In this document: one piece after another, positions 1-9,566 of the stretch
Layout: the number at the start of each line of letters is the position of its first letter
Position numbering within the stretch: the stretch's first letter is position 1
Origin: Ilyonectria destructans
Taxonomy: Eukaryota; Ascomycota; Sordariomycetes; Hypocreales; Nectriaceae
Length of the DNA stretch: 64,000 nucleotides
Direction: 5' to 3'
Assembly: GCA_020740775.1 (NCBI GenBank)
Contig: JAHEWK010000003.1
Coordinates: forward strand, 3,162,001-3,226,000
The notes under the pieces: generated by a model
Databases searched by the model: none
The model's input: the letters and a program-made list of their open reading frames with translations, nothing else
Told to the model about the DNA's origin: nothing
Program-made: the position numbers and the translations under genes

Positions 1-1
1 C

Positions 2-865
2 TGGGTCAACTGGATTACCTTCATCCCGGCCACCATCGTTGTCTGCGCCATGGTCTTCTTGAACCGCGAGACTAACCACCAGGTGCTCATCCGCCGAAAG
101 ACCGAACGCCTTCGCAAGGAGCTCAACCGGCCAGAGCTCCGCAGCTGCTACGTCGACCCGGACGCCCCCGTGCTCCCCAGACGGCGCATCCTCCTCAACG
201 GCCTGACGCGCCCGATCCGTCTTCTCTTCGGGTCCGCCATCGTCTTCAGCGTCTCGCTTTACATCGCCTTCGCCTACGGCTGCCTCTACCTCCTCTTCAA
301 CACAATTCCCATCGTCTTTCAGGGCAGCTACGGCTGGTCGACCGGCATCACGGGTATCGTCTACCTGACCCTCCTCATCGGCTACATGGCTGGCCTCGCC
401 ATCTTCTCCGCCCTCTCCGACAAGACCGTCGTGCGCATGACCAAGGCCAACGGCGGCGTCTACGAGCCAGAGATGCGCCTCCCGGACTGCATTTACTTCG
501 CCTTCCTTCTGCCCATCACCTTCTTCTGGTACGGCTGGGCCGCCGACAAAGCTGTCCACTGGATCGTCCCCGTCATCGGCCTCATACCCTTTGGCCTCGG
601 CGTCGTCGGCATCTGGCTTCCGATTCAAGCCTACCTCATTGATGCCTACTCGCAGTACGCTGCCAGTGCCCTCGCCGCCTTCTCCGTCCTGCGGAGCGTC
701 GTCGCGGCCTTTCTGCCCCTCGCCGGACCCCAGATGTACGCTTCCCTCGGCGTCGGTTGGGGAAACTCCCTGCTCGGCTTCATCGCAATTGGTCTCATCC
801 CTATCCCCGCCCTCATCTACAAGTTCGGTGGCAGAATTCGGAAGAATGAGAAGATCAAGTTGTGA
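2..865 (+). CDS. MFS multidrug transporter (DHA1-like), C-terminal part, cut by window start
   Basis: The frame is open from base 2, so the gene begins outside the window; 287 residues up to the TGA at 863-865 are visible. The segment starts in a transmembrane helix, followed by a basic cytosolic loop (RETNHQVLIRRKTERLRKEL) and then a His/Pro-poor linker with NRPELRS, the central-loop signature of fungal DHA1 drug:H+ antiporters, and about six further hydrophobic helices ending in a basic tail (RIRKNEKIKL). Such proteins sit in the plasma or vacuolar membrane and export drugs, toxins or polyamines by proton exchange. The substrate cannot be told from this half. No intron is seen in the visible part. 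Family confidence is high; whether the gene belongs to a metabolite cluster to the left is unknown. Confidence 0.85.
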   Translation, partial: WVNWITFIPATIVVCAMVFLNRETNHQVLIRRKTERLRKELNRPELRSCYVDPDAPVLPRRRILLNGLTRPIRLLFGSAIVFSVSLYIAFAYGCLYLLFNTIPIVFQGSYGWSTGITGIVYLTLLIGYMAGLAIFSALSDKTVVRMTKANGGVYEPEMRLPDCIYFAFLLPITFFWYGWAADKAVHWIVPVIGLIPFGLGVVGIWLPIQAYLIDAYSQYAASALAAFSVLRSVVAAFLPLAGPQMYASLGVGWGNSLLGFIAIGLIPIPALIYKFGGRIRKNEKIKL

Positions 866-1433
866 GACGATACCCACGATTGTCGGCATTTTCTGTTGAG
901 CAGAGAAGTGCAATGCGGTTGTTAGTTATGATGTCGATTTCCATTCAACAGTTGATGTGTCACATATTACACGAGAACTAAAAAATAGTAATGCACGCGG
1001 TCCGCTTTAGATTCGTACATGTATACGAAATGGATTGTTCTTTGCGTAGCAAAAGCATGTACATAAGTTTAGCAAGATTCCCTTCACTGTACCAAATGTT
1101 CTCTCTTAACCAACAAAAGAAAGAAATCAGAAATTTCTTCCATCTTAGACCACAGTCTTATTTAAAAAAGCTCATGTGGGATGTCTGCTTTAAATCATGA
1201 GAGAAATTTCACGATTTGTCACACTTAGATTTGTCTTGCATGTGAGACACTTGGTAGAAGCACTTTTTGGTTTTGCGAAAATAGTAATCCGGTATTATGT
1301 AAATAGATTTTGTTTTTCTTGAACTTATCAATAGGCAGTCTCATCGATGCCCTTTTTAGTCAAAAGCCATCCGCTCTGTCTAAAATAGGCCGTCTTCTAG
1401 GAGGCATCCCTAAATAAAACAACCCCAACTCCA
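866..1433. other. Intergenic, AT-rich
   Basis: Spacer of about 570 bp after the MFS gene. It is AT-rich with poly-A/T runs, typical of a fungal 3' region. I see no supported gene or RNA. Confidence 0.6.
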
Positions 1434-1622
1434 TTAAGTGGTGGAAGTCTTGCACTTGCTGCATGTCCCACTTGTGACAGCGTGGTCCCTTGTTACAGGA
1501 AGCTTGACCGCGCAGTATTGTCCCGATTGGACCGCTGGCCCACATGGCTCCGGGAACTTTTCGAATCTTATCACGTTGTTGCAAATGTTGCACCGGGATA
1601 GAAGGGTGACCGTGAAACACAT
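1434..1622 (-). CDS. Possible small Cys-rich protein, 62 aa
   Basis: A short minus-strand reading frame with ATG at 1620-1622. The product has two CxxC pairs, CNIC near residues 11-14 and CSKC near 54-57, plus three more cysteines (Cys4 region, CGP, QYC) between them. This spacing resembles short zinc-ribbon-like hypothetical proteins that are common in filamentous ascomycetes and usually start MC(F/Y)KVT. No intron, promoter or neighbour supports it further, and the surrounding DNA is AT-rich and non-coding. It may be an intact small gene, the remnant of one, or chance. No function is proposed. Confidence 0.25.
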   Translation of the reverse strand: MCFTVTLLSRCNICNNVIRFEKFPEPCGPAVQSGQYCAVKLPVTRDHAVTSGTCSKCKTSTT

Positions 1623-2385
1623 TTTCGTTTACGGGGGAGATTAGGATACTGAGACGGTTGAGAATAAACTTGCAAGGTTTTCTCGAGGAGTTTGAGTGTG
1701 AGTGGTTCAAAATAGAGTTGTGGGTTTCTCCAGTGGTTTGACTGTTAATGGCTTGCTTTGCTGTGCTTGCCCAAGACTTGGCCTGATGGATCTACGGAGA
1801 GGGTGGTGGTGGGACTTCCTATATAGACACGTCCCTAACGTGATTCGCAAGTCTATTCTCAACAATAGGTGATTCCTATAGCCCATCACTTGCAACGTAT
1901 TCTGGTTCTGAGGTTTTAACCTTCTGGATACTCTCCATTCAACGACATCTCTCCTGAAGCGTAGCCTTTGACTGGACCAACACGCTTGAGGTGCAAATTC
2001 AGTAGCGACTGCAGCTGTGACCAATATTGCCCCTAAATCCTCACTCAATCAGAGATACCCAGGGGTTATGGTCCTAATACGAAAAAAAATTGAGGGGAGC
2101 TTTCGATGCAGACATCCAATAAAATAGCATATCATTTGTTAGCGTCATTTTTTTCTATTTACTTTTCCAGTACCTCTAGAAATACTATTGGAGTAAAGAT
2201 CTCGGTGGCGAAATCAAAGAGGTGTTTTTTTTTTCATCAAGTGTCGTAGATAGAGTTGTCCAGTCTTGTCTCCCAATTTCCCATAAATCTACACCTTGCT
2301 TCCAATGCAAGGCGCTCCGAAAACTCCGTGTCCGAATTATCCTTATGCCTGTCTGTCCCTGAAGTATACAGAATGCTTCAACCTT
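1623..2385. other. Intergenic
   Basis: Spacer between the possible small ORF and the 3' end of the potassium transporter. Short frames on both strands here have no recognisable protein character. T-rich tracts near 2150-2235 are compatible with a 3' untranslated/termination region. Nothing else seen. Confidence 0.5.
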
Positions 2386-4828
2386 TCATATTTCCTTTAC
2401 AAAGCCCACCTCAACCAAGTCATCGGGGTCGATGTCGAGGTTCGCCAATTTGGTACGGGAATTCTCCCGGATCCACAAGAAAGACTCCAATGCTACTCGT
2501 CGAGCGAGGTTTCCAACGGTTATTTTCGGCCTCCGCTGCACTCTCATTGTCTGTTTCCCCATGAGATATACTGTCTGGGCGTCTCGTGCGGCACGAAGAG
2601 CCTCTAACTCCTCACGCACATCCGGCGGCATCGCATCCTCGTTCCCATCAGGGGACCCCCGCGTGATGAACATCATGAGTTCCGCCACGATGATCCGCGC
2701 CAGATTTGGTGTAAGAATATCGTCCATGTATCCATGACGGAGAGCAATCCGGTAGCAAGACGGAATTTTGGAGGTGACGCGGGCAATAACGAACCGTTGG
2801 TCAATTGGCACCGTCGGCTGCGAAAGAGAGCGCATGTGGAAGAAGACGATGACTTGTGGTCGTGTCTGGAATTTGCGAATGAACTGTGTGAATACCTTTG
2901 GGATATGGTCACCACTTCCACCAACCTTGTCGAAAAATATGCCGAGACCCGATGCTGCGGTAACACAGCCACCTCCAAACTCAGGTACGAGCCTCAGACG
3001 GAGTGGGCTATTGTTATCTGTAGAAACAGAATTATTGCGAGACATTAGAAGTAGATCGGAGGGGTCGACTAAATCCTTCATTTCTGCCTTCCATTGTTGC
3101 TCCTTGCCCCATCTCCAGAGGATGAAGATGGTGGAAAGAATGAACGACAGCACGAGGGCAAACCAGGCACCATCCGGTACCTTGTTCAGTGCTGCTGATA
3201 AATATACTCCATCAAGCAGGATGAAGACTAGGAAAACCAAGAGGACGACCAATGATTGGACGCGCCAAATGATGAGTGCTACCAAAGACACCAAGCAAGT
3301 TGTAATGAAGGTGACGATTATGACACATGCGCCATAGGCATGACCAAGGCTAGTTGTCTGGATGCACCCGTTTAGAATCAATACCCTCAAAAGGATTCCG
3401 GTAGACTTACGTTGTTGTACACGGCGGTAACTATGACAGTTCCAATCATAAGGAGCCAGTTCGCAAAAGGCATGTAGATTTGATCATGGAATCGACGGCT
3501 GGTGTGGACCGTCTTGATGTGGGGAAAGTAGCTCAACCTCATCAACTGCGAAATGAGTTGGAAGGAACTCGTAATCAAGGCTTGGCTTGCAACAATTGCA
3601 GCTAGCACAGCAATGACAATGCTGAAGTAGAACGTTCCGCCGGGCAGGGTATAAAAAAAAGGGTTCGTAAAGGCGTTGCCGGTCTCGTCTCGCGAGATGT
3701 AGGCCGCCTGGCCTGCGTAAGTGATGAGCAAGCACGGGAATGCCAAACACAGCCAGGAAAGTTGGATAGCACGTTGGCCAAAGGCTCCAAGGTCTGCAAA
3801 GAGCGACTCGACTCCAGTGAAGGCGAGGAGAAGACCGCCGAGAGATTTCCAGCCCTCGTCGCCATTTCGAATAAGGTATGTGAAACAATAGTGAGGGCTA
3901 AACGCCTTGAGCACAGTGTGGTCATACAGGACAAGGTTGTAGATGCCAATGCCCATGTTGTACAGGAGCCATATCACGACGACGGGAGCGAATGCCGTAC
4001 CAATCTTGGACGTGCCAAGTGGTTGAAGTAGAAAGAGGAGGACCAGGATTCCACACGAGATGCCGACAATGGCGCTTCGTCCCAAATCCGGCCTGACGAC
4101 TTGGATTCCTTGGATAGCACCCAAGACGGACTGAGCTGGCGTGAGAACGCTATCTGCGACAACCATGGATACGCCTAGCACGCCGACAATCTTTAGGATT
4201 GCCTTGGCTGCCCTGCTTCTCTCTAGGAAGTCTCGGACTATCCTACCGGCGGGCGGTAGCTCGGCTGATCCTATCTCCCGCTCCAAACGGACCATGATCC
4301 TATCGGGATAGTTGGGGTCGGTGCCGACAATGTTGGCGTAGCGGGCAAGAAGCGAATAGACGGCAAAGGTGCCGCCCTGGCCGTCGTCATCGGCCGAGAG
4401 CACAATGAAGCAATACTTGACAGTGACGATAAGGGTGAGAGACCAGATGATGATGGACAAAGCTCCAACTAGGTCATCCCACGAAGGCTGCTTGGTAAAG
4501 GTTGAGCTGAAGACGTAGAGGGGGCTGGTGCCGATGTCGCCATAAACGACACCGGTGCTCTGCCAGGCGAGCCATAGGAGAAGGATGCCCCTGTATGTCT
4601 TTAAGGTATCAGAGGCGCCCATACTGCGAAGATCGAGTGGCTTACCTGTTTGTTGTTTCGATTTAGATCCTCATGTTCAATTCGCTGGGCCTTTTCTTGA
4701 TCGGCCAGGTCGCGGACGTTGGGATCGGTGGGGGCGGTGGAGGCGGCGTCATTGTCATTGTCATCAATGTTGACAATGCCGGCCCTCGGTTCTATCGTAT
4801 CATCGCGTTCATCGTTCGGAAGTCCCAT
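2386..4828 (-). CDS. High-affinity potassium transporter, KUP/HAK family
   Basis: Three exons: 4646-4828, 3411-4598 and 2386-3357, giving 780 aa, a normal length for the family. The introns (47 and 53 nt) have GTAAGC and GTAAGT donors and both fall between codons; removing them joins NNKQ to TYRG and VYNN to TTSLGHAYG, both conserved junctions. The hallmark GVVYGDIGTSPLYV (GDIGTSP at about residues 81-87) lies in the first membrane helix, followed by the family's many hydrophobic helices and a long soluble C-terminal domain. The acidic N-terminus (about 60 aa) is cytosolic. The protein imports K+ (probably with H+) across the plasma membrane, as does Neurospora HAK-1. Transport mode is inferred from the family. 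Start chosen: first ATG upstream of a correctly spliced frame. Confidence 0.93.
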
Positions 4829-5985
4829 TTCGAGGTCGTTTTATTATAGGCCACTGGATGAGGCTAAGGAACACAGGCCAGGAGTGCGAAACCCCGGGGT
4901 GCTGGTTTTTATACTCTGGACTGGAACTGGAGGAGCTCCCAGAACGGCCCACCGCATCCAGGACCTCATCGGACGGAGGCCGTCAATAGCGAACATGGTC
5001 CCTTGGCGGTCCCTTGGCGATCCCACCATGGCTACAGCCACAATTCGAGGAAACGGCGTGCTTCGCTGATGCCAAGCAGTCACGGGACGTAAAGATGGCG
5101 AGCTGATAGGCTCATGCGCGACAATCTGTGGACGACCCACCTAATAAAGCGCAGTTAGCACACCGACCAAGGTGGTTGGTGACCTGCAGCGTATGGAGGC
5201 TTCGGGGCTGTGTGCATGCCGAGGGGCCTCTTCTCGCCTCCCTCTCGTCTCTCTCCTCTCTCTCTCTCTCGTCATAGGAGGGGTGGCCGAGTGGTGAGGG
5301 GGAGCGTTCTGGCGGAGATGACGGCGCAACCTTCTGATGTTGATCCAATGGCGCCCCAGGCGTCCTCGAAGCTAGCGGCGTGAGTGCGGGGAATGAGCGA
5401 CGATAGCCATGGATACCCATGGGAGAGCTGCAACTTCTGCAAGCGGCCATGCAGGGCCAAGACGCTAAAAGGCTTGGTTGTCTTGGAAGGTGTCTTGGCT
5501 GGTGCTGACTCTCTCGCCGGGGAACGCTTCCTACAAATCCCGCATCGCACCACGGCGTGGACAAGGTCGGCATTTGGAGACAGTGGGACGTCTGTAGGAC
5601 GTGTCAAGATGCTGTGTATACGAAGTCGTGTTCTGGCGTGCAATGTCCCGGTGTGTACTCCGTGGAGTGTGGTATGTGGTGTGGGTGAGGTGCTTTGGTG
5701 TGGAGTGCAAAAACGACCTGTCTCCAAGAAACTCTCTCCATCCGGGTATCCTCGGGATGACCACGTGAGGGGACGAAAGGCGTCGGAGAGCCCGCAGATG
5801 CAGTCGAATTCTGTGATTGTGATTGCCGCGCGGTGGTTGCCATGCGGCCAAGACTTATAACGCCGTGCGCTGCTTTGACAAAATGTCATGAAGATGGTAC
5901 GCTATCTTGTCTATTTCTCCGTGACGCGGAGAGGTGGTACGGTGCGTACCATGTAGGCTCAGATTCTCTCTCTGCCTGGATCCCC
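4829..5985. other. Intergenic; upstream region of the K+ transporter
   Basis: About 1.15 kb containing the transporter's presumed promoter and 5' leader. A (CT)n run lies near 5245-5273. Several 60-200-codon frames on both strands are compositionally biased and lack any recognisable domain; I regard none as genes. Confidence 0.5.
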
Positions 5986-6752
5986 CACCGAGAAGGGAAG
6001 GAGCCGCGACACAACAATGTTTCCTCCTGATCCACCGTCGAAACCATAACCAGATACAGGCAGAACGTGACCCCAAAACCGCAATGCCTGCTTGTGTCCC
6101 ATTTGTAGTCCATCACTCTGTGTTGCATCGCCATCAAGGATTGATTAGTTTTAGACCTCTCTCCAAAATTCTGGACAACGCAATCCCAGCTCTCTTCAGT
6201 TTCAATGAGCCGCAGGAGCTTATCCTCGTCTTGAGTCCAACTCTGCTGCTGTTGGTCCAAATAGGATGGGCAATATTTTTGCATGTTATTTGGCTTTCAT
6301 ATTCAAGCTGTTCGTCGAATGAAGAGTGTCAAATCTTTCTTGGAATCTGCACAGCCTTTCAGACCATTTGATATCTAGCTCCAAGAGATGCTTGAGGAAA
6401 TGTTCTTCTTCTGGATTCTATCCTAGCCGTCGGACTCTGGGGGGTGCTTGTGGAGTTCCTGGCGTTGGAGAAGCAGATGCAGGCGGTGAAGATATAGATG
6501 CAGTAGAAACTCCGGACTTAAAAGACGCTGATGAATGAGGCAAAGCGGCCATAGAGCAGGCTCTTGATCCTTGCCGTTGGCTGAAGAATTGTCCTGTCCC
6601 AGCTCATTCACGCTGGTGCTTCCTTGCGTAGTCTCTACGGTTGTGTTTACCGCAACTACAGGTGGATGGGGTCCTTTTGACTCTACCGCCGGCAGAGAGG
6701 GTGGCATTTCTTGACAAGGCTTGCACCTACAATGGGAGTCCTCCCAACGCAT
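5986..6752 (-). pseudogene. Decayed gene with Myb/SANT-like domain
   Basis: Reading the minus strand, protein-like sequence continues across three frames. One frame gives a Ser/Pro/Ala-rich start (from the ATG near 6552), with a TAG at 6418-6420 just before NPEEEHFLKHLLELDIKWSE, and a TAA about 130 bp later. A second frame, from about 6284, gives a Myb/SANT-like module: WTQDEDKLLRLIE, then SWDCVVQNFGERS and LMAMQHRVMDYKW. A further open stretch at 6553-6752 (HCRCKPC) may be the 5' part. The two stops could derive from CAG and CAA. The domain is typical of nuclear DNA-binding or chromatin proteins, but this copy cannot make the full product without at least one frame change and two stop losses. 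An unusual multi-intron gene is possible but I found no splice sites that repair it. Confidence 0.5.
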
Positions 6753-7484
6753 ATCAAGGGTATCATTTCAGTGATTCTGAGACGATGTAGAACACGTGAG
6801 TTGCGCAATCAAAAGGCCATAGGTATTGCAGAGCCCTTGAATGCCCATGTAGCTGAGCGAGACTATGTCATACTTTCGGCTTATGATAGGACACCGTTAA
6901 CAGCCAAGAACGTCTTGTTCCAGTCAGGACACACTTAATACATGCATTCAATTAATAGAAGGCCAAAAGCCTACGTGTATTCTTGTATTTAATAAGAAAA
7001 GTAAACTACTTCGTAAAGAGATATACATACTAAGAATTGGCATATCAAAAGAAATCCTAAAATATTATTTTCGATGTGTTATTATTGCTCATCTTTAGGA
7101 TTGGCGTATGTACTCGTGTGTGTAAATCGTGAGGTACACGTATTCGAAAAGCAATACTCTGACTCTGATGGCTCATAAGAACGACTAAATGCCTGGAAAG
7201 AAGTTTAGGGCCTAGCGGTCCTCGGCACATTTCCACACAGCCCTCAGGATGTCGGGAATTAACAAACCCCGACAACCAGTCATCCTTATTACCCTAGTCA
7301 ATGCCGCAAACTTAAAGTCCTCGCCAATAGATATCGAGGCCAGTTACCATTCACATGGAAGAGGTTGACATACATCCCCACGGGCATGATTTTGTGATAA
7401 TAAACGGTGATGAATTTGTCTTCCCAGTCGGTATCAGTCCTATATCCGCGTTTATGTGCCATTACTCTATCATATATCCCCATT
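6753..7484. other. Intergenic, AT-rich
   Basis: Spacer with AT-rich tracts (notably 6940-7080). It contains the 3' side of the transglutaminase-like gene. No supported gene or RNA. Confidence 0.5.
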
Positions 7485-9566
7485 TTATACCAACTCCCAG
7501 CTCATATCATAAGACCAAGCCATTCCCACCTTGCCCTTCTTTGCCAGAAATTCCTTTGCTGTAACGCCCCTAGCATCCTGCCCACCAATGGATGTCGGTT
7601 GGGCAACCTTCACCGACTGTCCTGGGGCTCCTAGATCCCTTGCATTCACATCGATCCAATGCCAGTAGCCATCTGTCTCCATGGGCAGCATCTCATCTTT
7701 TCGACCATCAACCCCGTTAATGCAAAGCAACAACAGGGGAGGCTTGCCCCGTCCGTGTTTCTCCGATGTCCAGTGTTCGCAGATTTTGGAAAACTGAAAC
7801 CGTACGACTTCGCCGCTATACACAGGGATGTCCCGTCCCTTCGGCTCCACGGTGTCCTCGCAAAATCCTTCCTCGTGTGCACCAGTGTAGAAGGTGGGAC
7901 GCTCACCATTCACCTGGCCAACCTTCGGGCCCACGAAGTACTCCTCCCAGCTGATGACCCGGCCATCGTTGCGGAACTGGTACTTTGACTCGCGGGGGAA
8001 GTGTGACCTGCCGAACTTGTCGTTGGAACTGTTGAAATGTGTAGGAGAAAAAGTCTGCTTGTACTGGTTGGTGTGGCCGTCTAGGTGACCGGCTCCCCAG
8101 CAGGCATCCAAGAGCTTCCACTCCCCGCCATCAATGCGCACCGCGTTCCAGGCATGGCCGTCTGGCTTGGGTGGAGGAGGGCGCTCCCCTTCTTTCAGGG
8201 GAGTGTGCCCGTATCCCTTTCCATGGCCACTAACGAGGACGCACTCAAGCCCAGCTCTGTTTGCGATCGCCTTGTACACCTCCGCATATCCTTGACAGAC
8301 GGCTTTTCCACTGAAAATAGTATCTTCAACTGACATGTGTTTAATAGAATTTCCAAAGAACGCAACCGTGTCATAGACAATGTTGTGGTGGAACCATGTG
8401 AAGATTGCGCGAGCCTTGTCTGTATAAGACGGGAATGGGTCGCAGAGCCCACGAGCCAGATGGCCTACAGGATCATTCCTCGGTAGTGATTGCCGGGGGA
8501 ACTGTGCTGCTACTGTGTCGGGGCCACTCCAGTCTCGACAAATGAAGCAGTCGTCAACCACAGGAGTGGGTGCAGGCGCTCGGGAAGCAGCCTCAATCTG
8601 CGCGAATGACGGACGCGAGGAAGCTGGTACTGGAGGAGGCTCGTCGTGTGACTGCGGCCGGCTTGGAAGAGCAGGTCGCACACCTGGGAATTGAGTTGAA
8701 GTGCCATTGGTGGGTGTTGATTTCGCAAATCCCATTGGCCGGGGTGGCAGTTTCCGAGGTGGCTGGTTGGGCTCTGTGGTCGCCACAGTTGCATTTCGCT
8801 GCGGTATGGCTGGCCGCGAAGGGAGTCTTGGTGGGAGGGAAGGTTTGGGTGCTGGAGCAGGCTCAACCTGGCGAGAGGCGGGAATTGGTTGGGCTGCTGC
8901 AATGTGATACTTGGGCCGGGCTGCTTGTTTAGTTGCCTCTGCAGCCTCTTTGGCCTCCTTGGCCTGCTTGGCCTCACGTTCTCTCTTGGAGGGCGGCAGC
9001 GGAGGGAGACTGGCTGCATCAAATGCCGGGGGCAGCTTGTAGATGGTGCCCTCCGAGCCCTGACTGGTGACGGAGGATGCAGTGTGACCACCCAACGACA
9101 GAGAGGACAAAGTCGAATGCTGGGAAATTTCAGAAGAGCCCGAGTTACGTCTCACCGTCAAAGTGGGAGGCTGCGTCAATGTGCGCCGGGGCGGCAAACT
9201 TGGTTGACTTGAGGGGGAGCGGCTTGGTAGCGGAGGTGGGGCTGCAACAGGGCTCTGGTGGTGATGCTGCGTCCCGTTCAGCGCAACAGATGGGTTCTGT
9301 CCAGGAACGGATGGCGCATTGCTCCGTCGATTGGGCCTGGGAGGAACCGCAGGACTAGGATGGCCTGGAGGACTCCCAGAGGACGAAACCACTGGTAATG
9401 ACTGAGTCCTGGCGTCGACGGCAGGCCGGCCAGGGGGAGGAGGTGGTGGTCCAGGTGGGCGCTTGCGAGCTGGTTCTGGGGTAGTGCTGCTGAAATTCTT
9501 TTGCTTGTTGAGGGCTGCTATTCGCTCCGCCAGCGTGTTGAATTGAGGCTCTTCGGCGTCGGCCAT
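7485..9566 (-). CDS. Proline-rich transglutaminase-like (TGc) domain protein, Cyk3-like
   Basis: Intronless, 693 aa from the ATG at 9564-9566 (MADAEEPQFNTLAERIAAL). The frame is open for 52 further codons upstream to 9722, but that part lacks protein character and I treat it as leader. Residues about 25-390 are disordered and very rich in Pro/Ser, with many SH3-ligand-like PPxxP and PxLPxR stretches. A transglutaminase-like fold follows: Cys424 in GKAVCQGYAEVYKAIA, His471 in GHAWNAV, Asp487 in LLDACWG, the expected catalytic triad order. This domain occurs in fungal cytokinesis proteins related to Cyk3, which act at the septum through SH3 interactions; here no SH3 domain is seen in the protein itself. 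Enzyme activity is not shown by sequence, though the triad is intact. Domain call is firm; the cytokinesis role is inference. Confidence 0.85.
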   Translation of the reverse strand: MADAEEPQFNTLAERIAALNKQKNFSSTTPEPARKRPPGPPPPPPGRPAVDARTQSLPVVSSSGSPPGHPSPAVPPRPNRRSNAPSVPGQNPSVALNGTQHHHQSPVAAPPPLPSRSPSSQPSLPPRRTLTQPPTLTVRRNSGSSEISQHSTLSSLSLGGHTASSVTSQGSEGTIYKLPPAFDAASLPPLPPSKREREAKQAKEAKEAAEATKQAARPKYHIAAAQPIPASRQVEPAPAPKPSLPPRLPSRPAIPQRNATVATTEPNQPPRKLPPRPMGFAKSTPTNGTSTQFPGVRPALPSRPQSHDEPPPVPASSRPSFAQIEAASRAPAPTPVVDDCFICRDWSGPDTVAAQFPRQSLPRNDPVGHLARGLCDPFPSYTDKARAIFTWFHHNIVYDTVAFFGNSIKHMSVEDTIFSGKAVCQGYAEVYKAIANRAGLECVLVSGHGKGYGHTPLKEGERPPPPKPDGHAWNAVRIDGGEWKLLDACWGAGHLDGHTNQYKQTFSPTHFNSSNDKFGRSHFPRESKYQFRNDGRVISWEEYFVGPKVGQVNGERPTFYTGAHEEGFCEDTVEPKGRDIPVYSGEVVRFQFSKICEHWTSEKHGRGKPPLLLLCINGVDGRKDEMLPMETDGYWHWIDVNARDLGAPGQSVKVAQPTSIGGQDARGVTAKEFLAKKGKVGMAWSYDMSWELV

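Noticed and set aside
1360..1710. 116-codon minus-strand frame overlapping the small Cys-rich ORF
   Set aside because: No motif; the other frame has the CxxC pattern.
5272..5889. 205-codon minus-strand frame upstream of the K+ transporter
   Set aside because: Biased composition with no recognised motif; surrounded by simple repeats.
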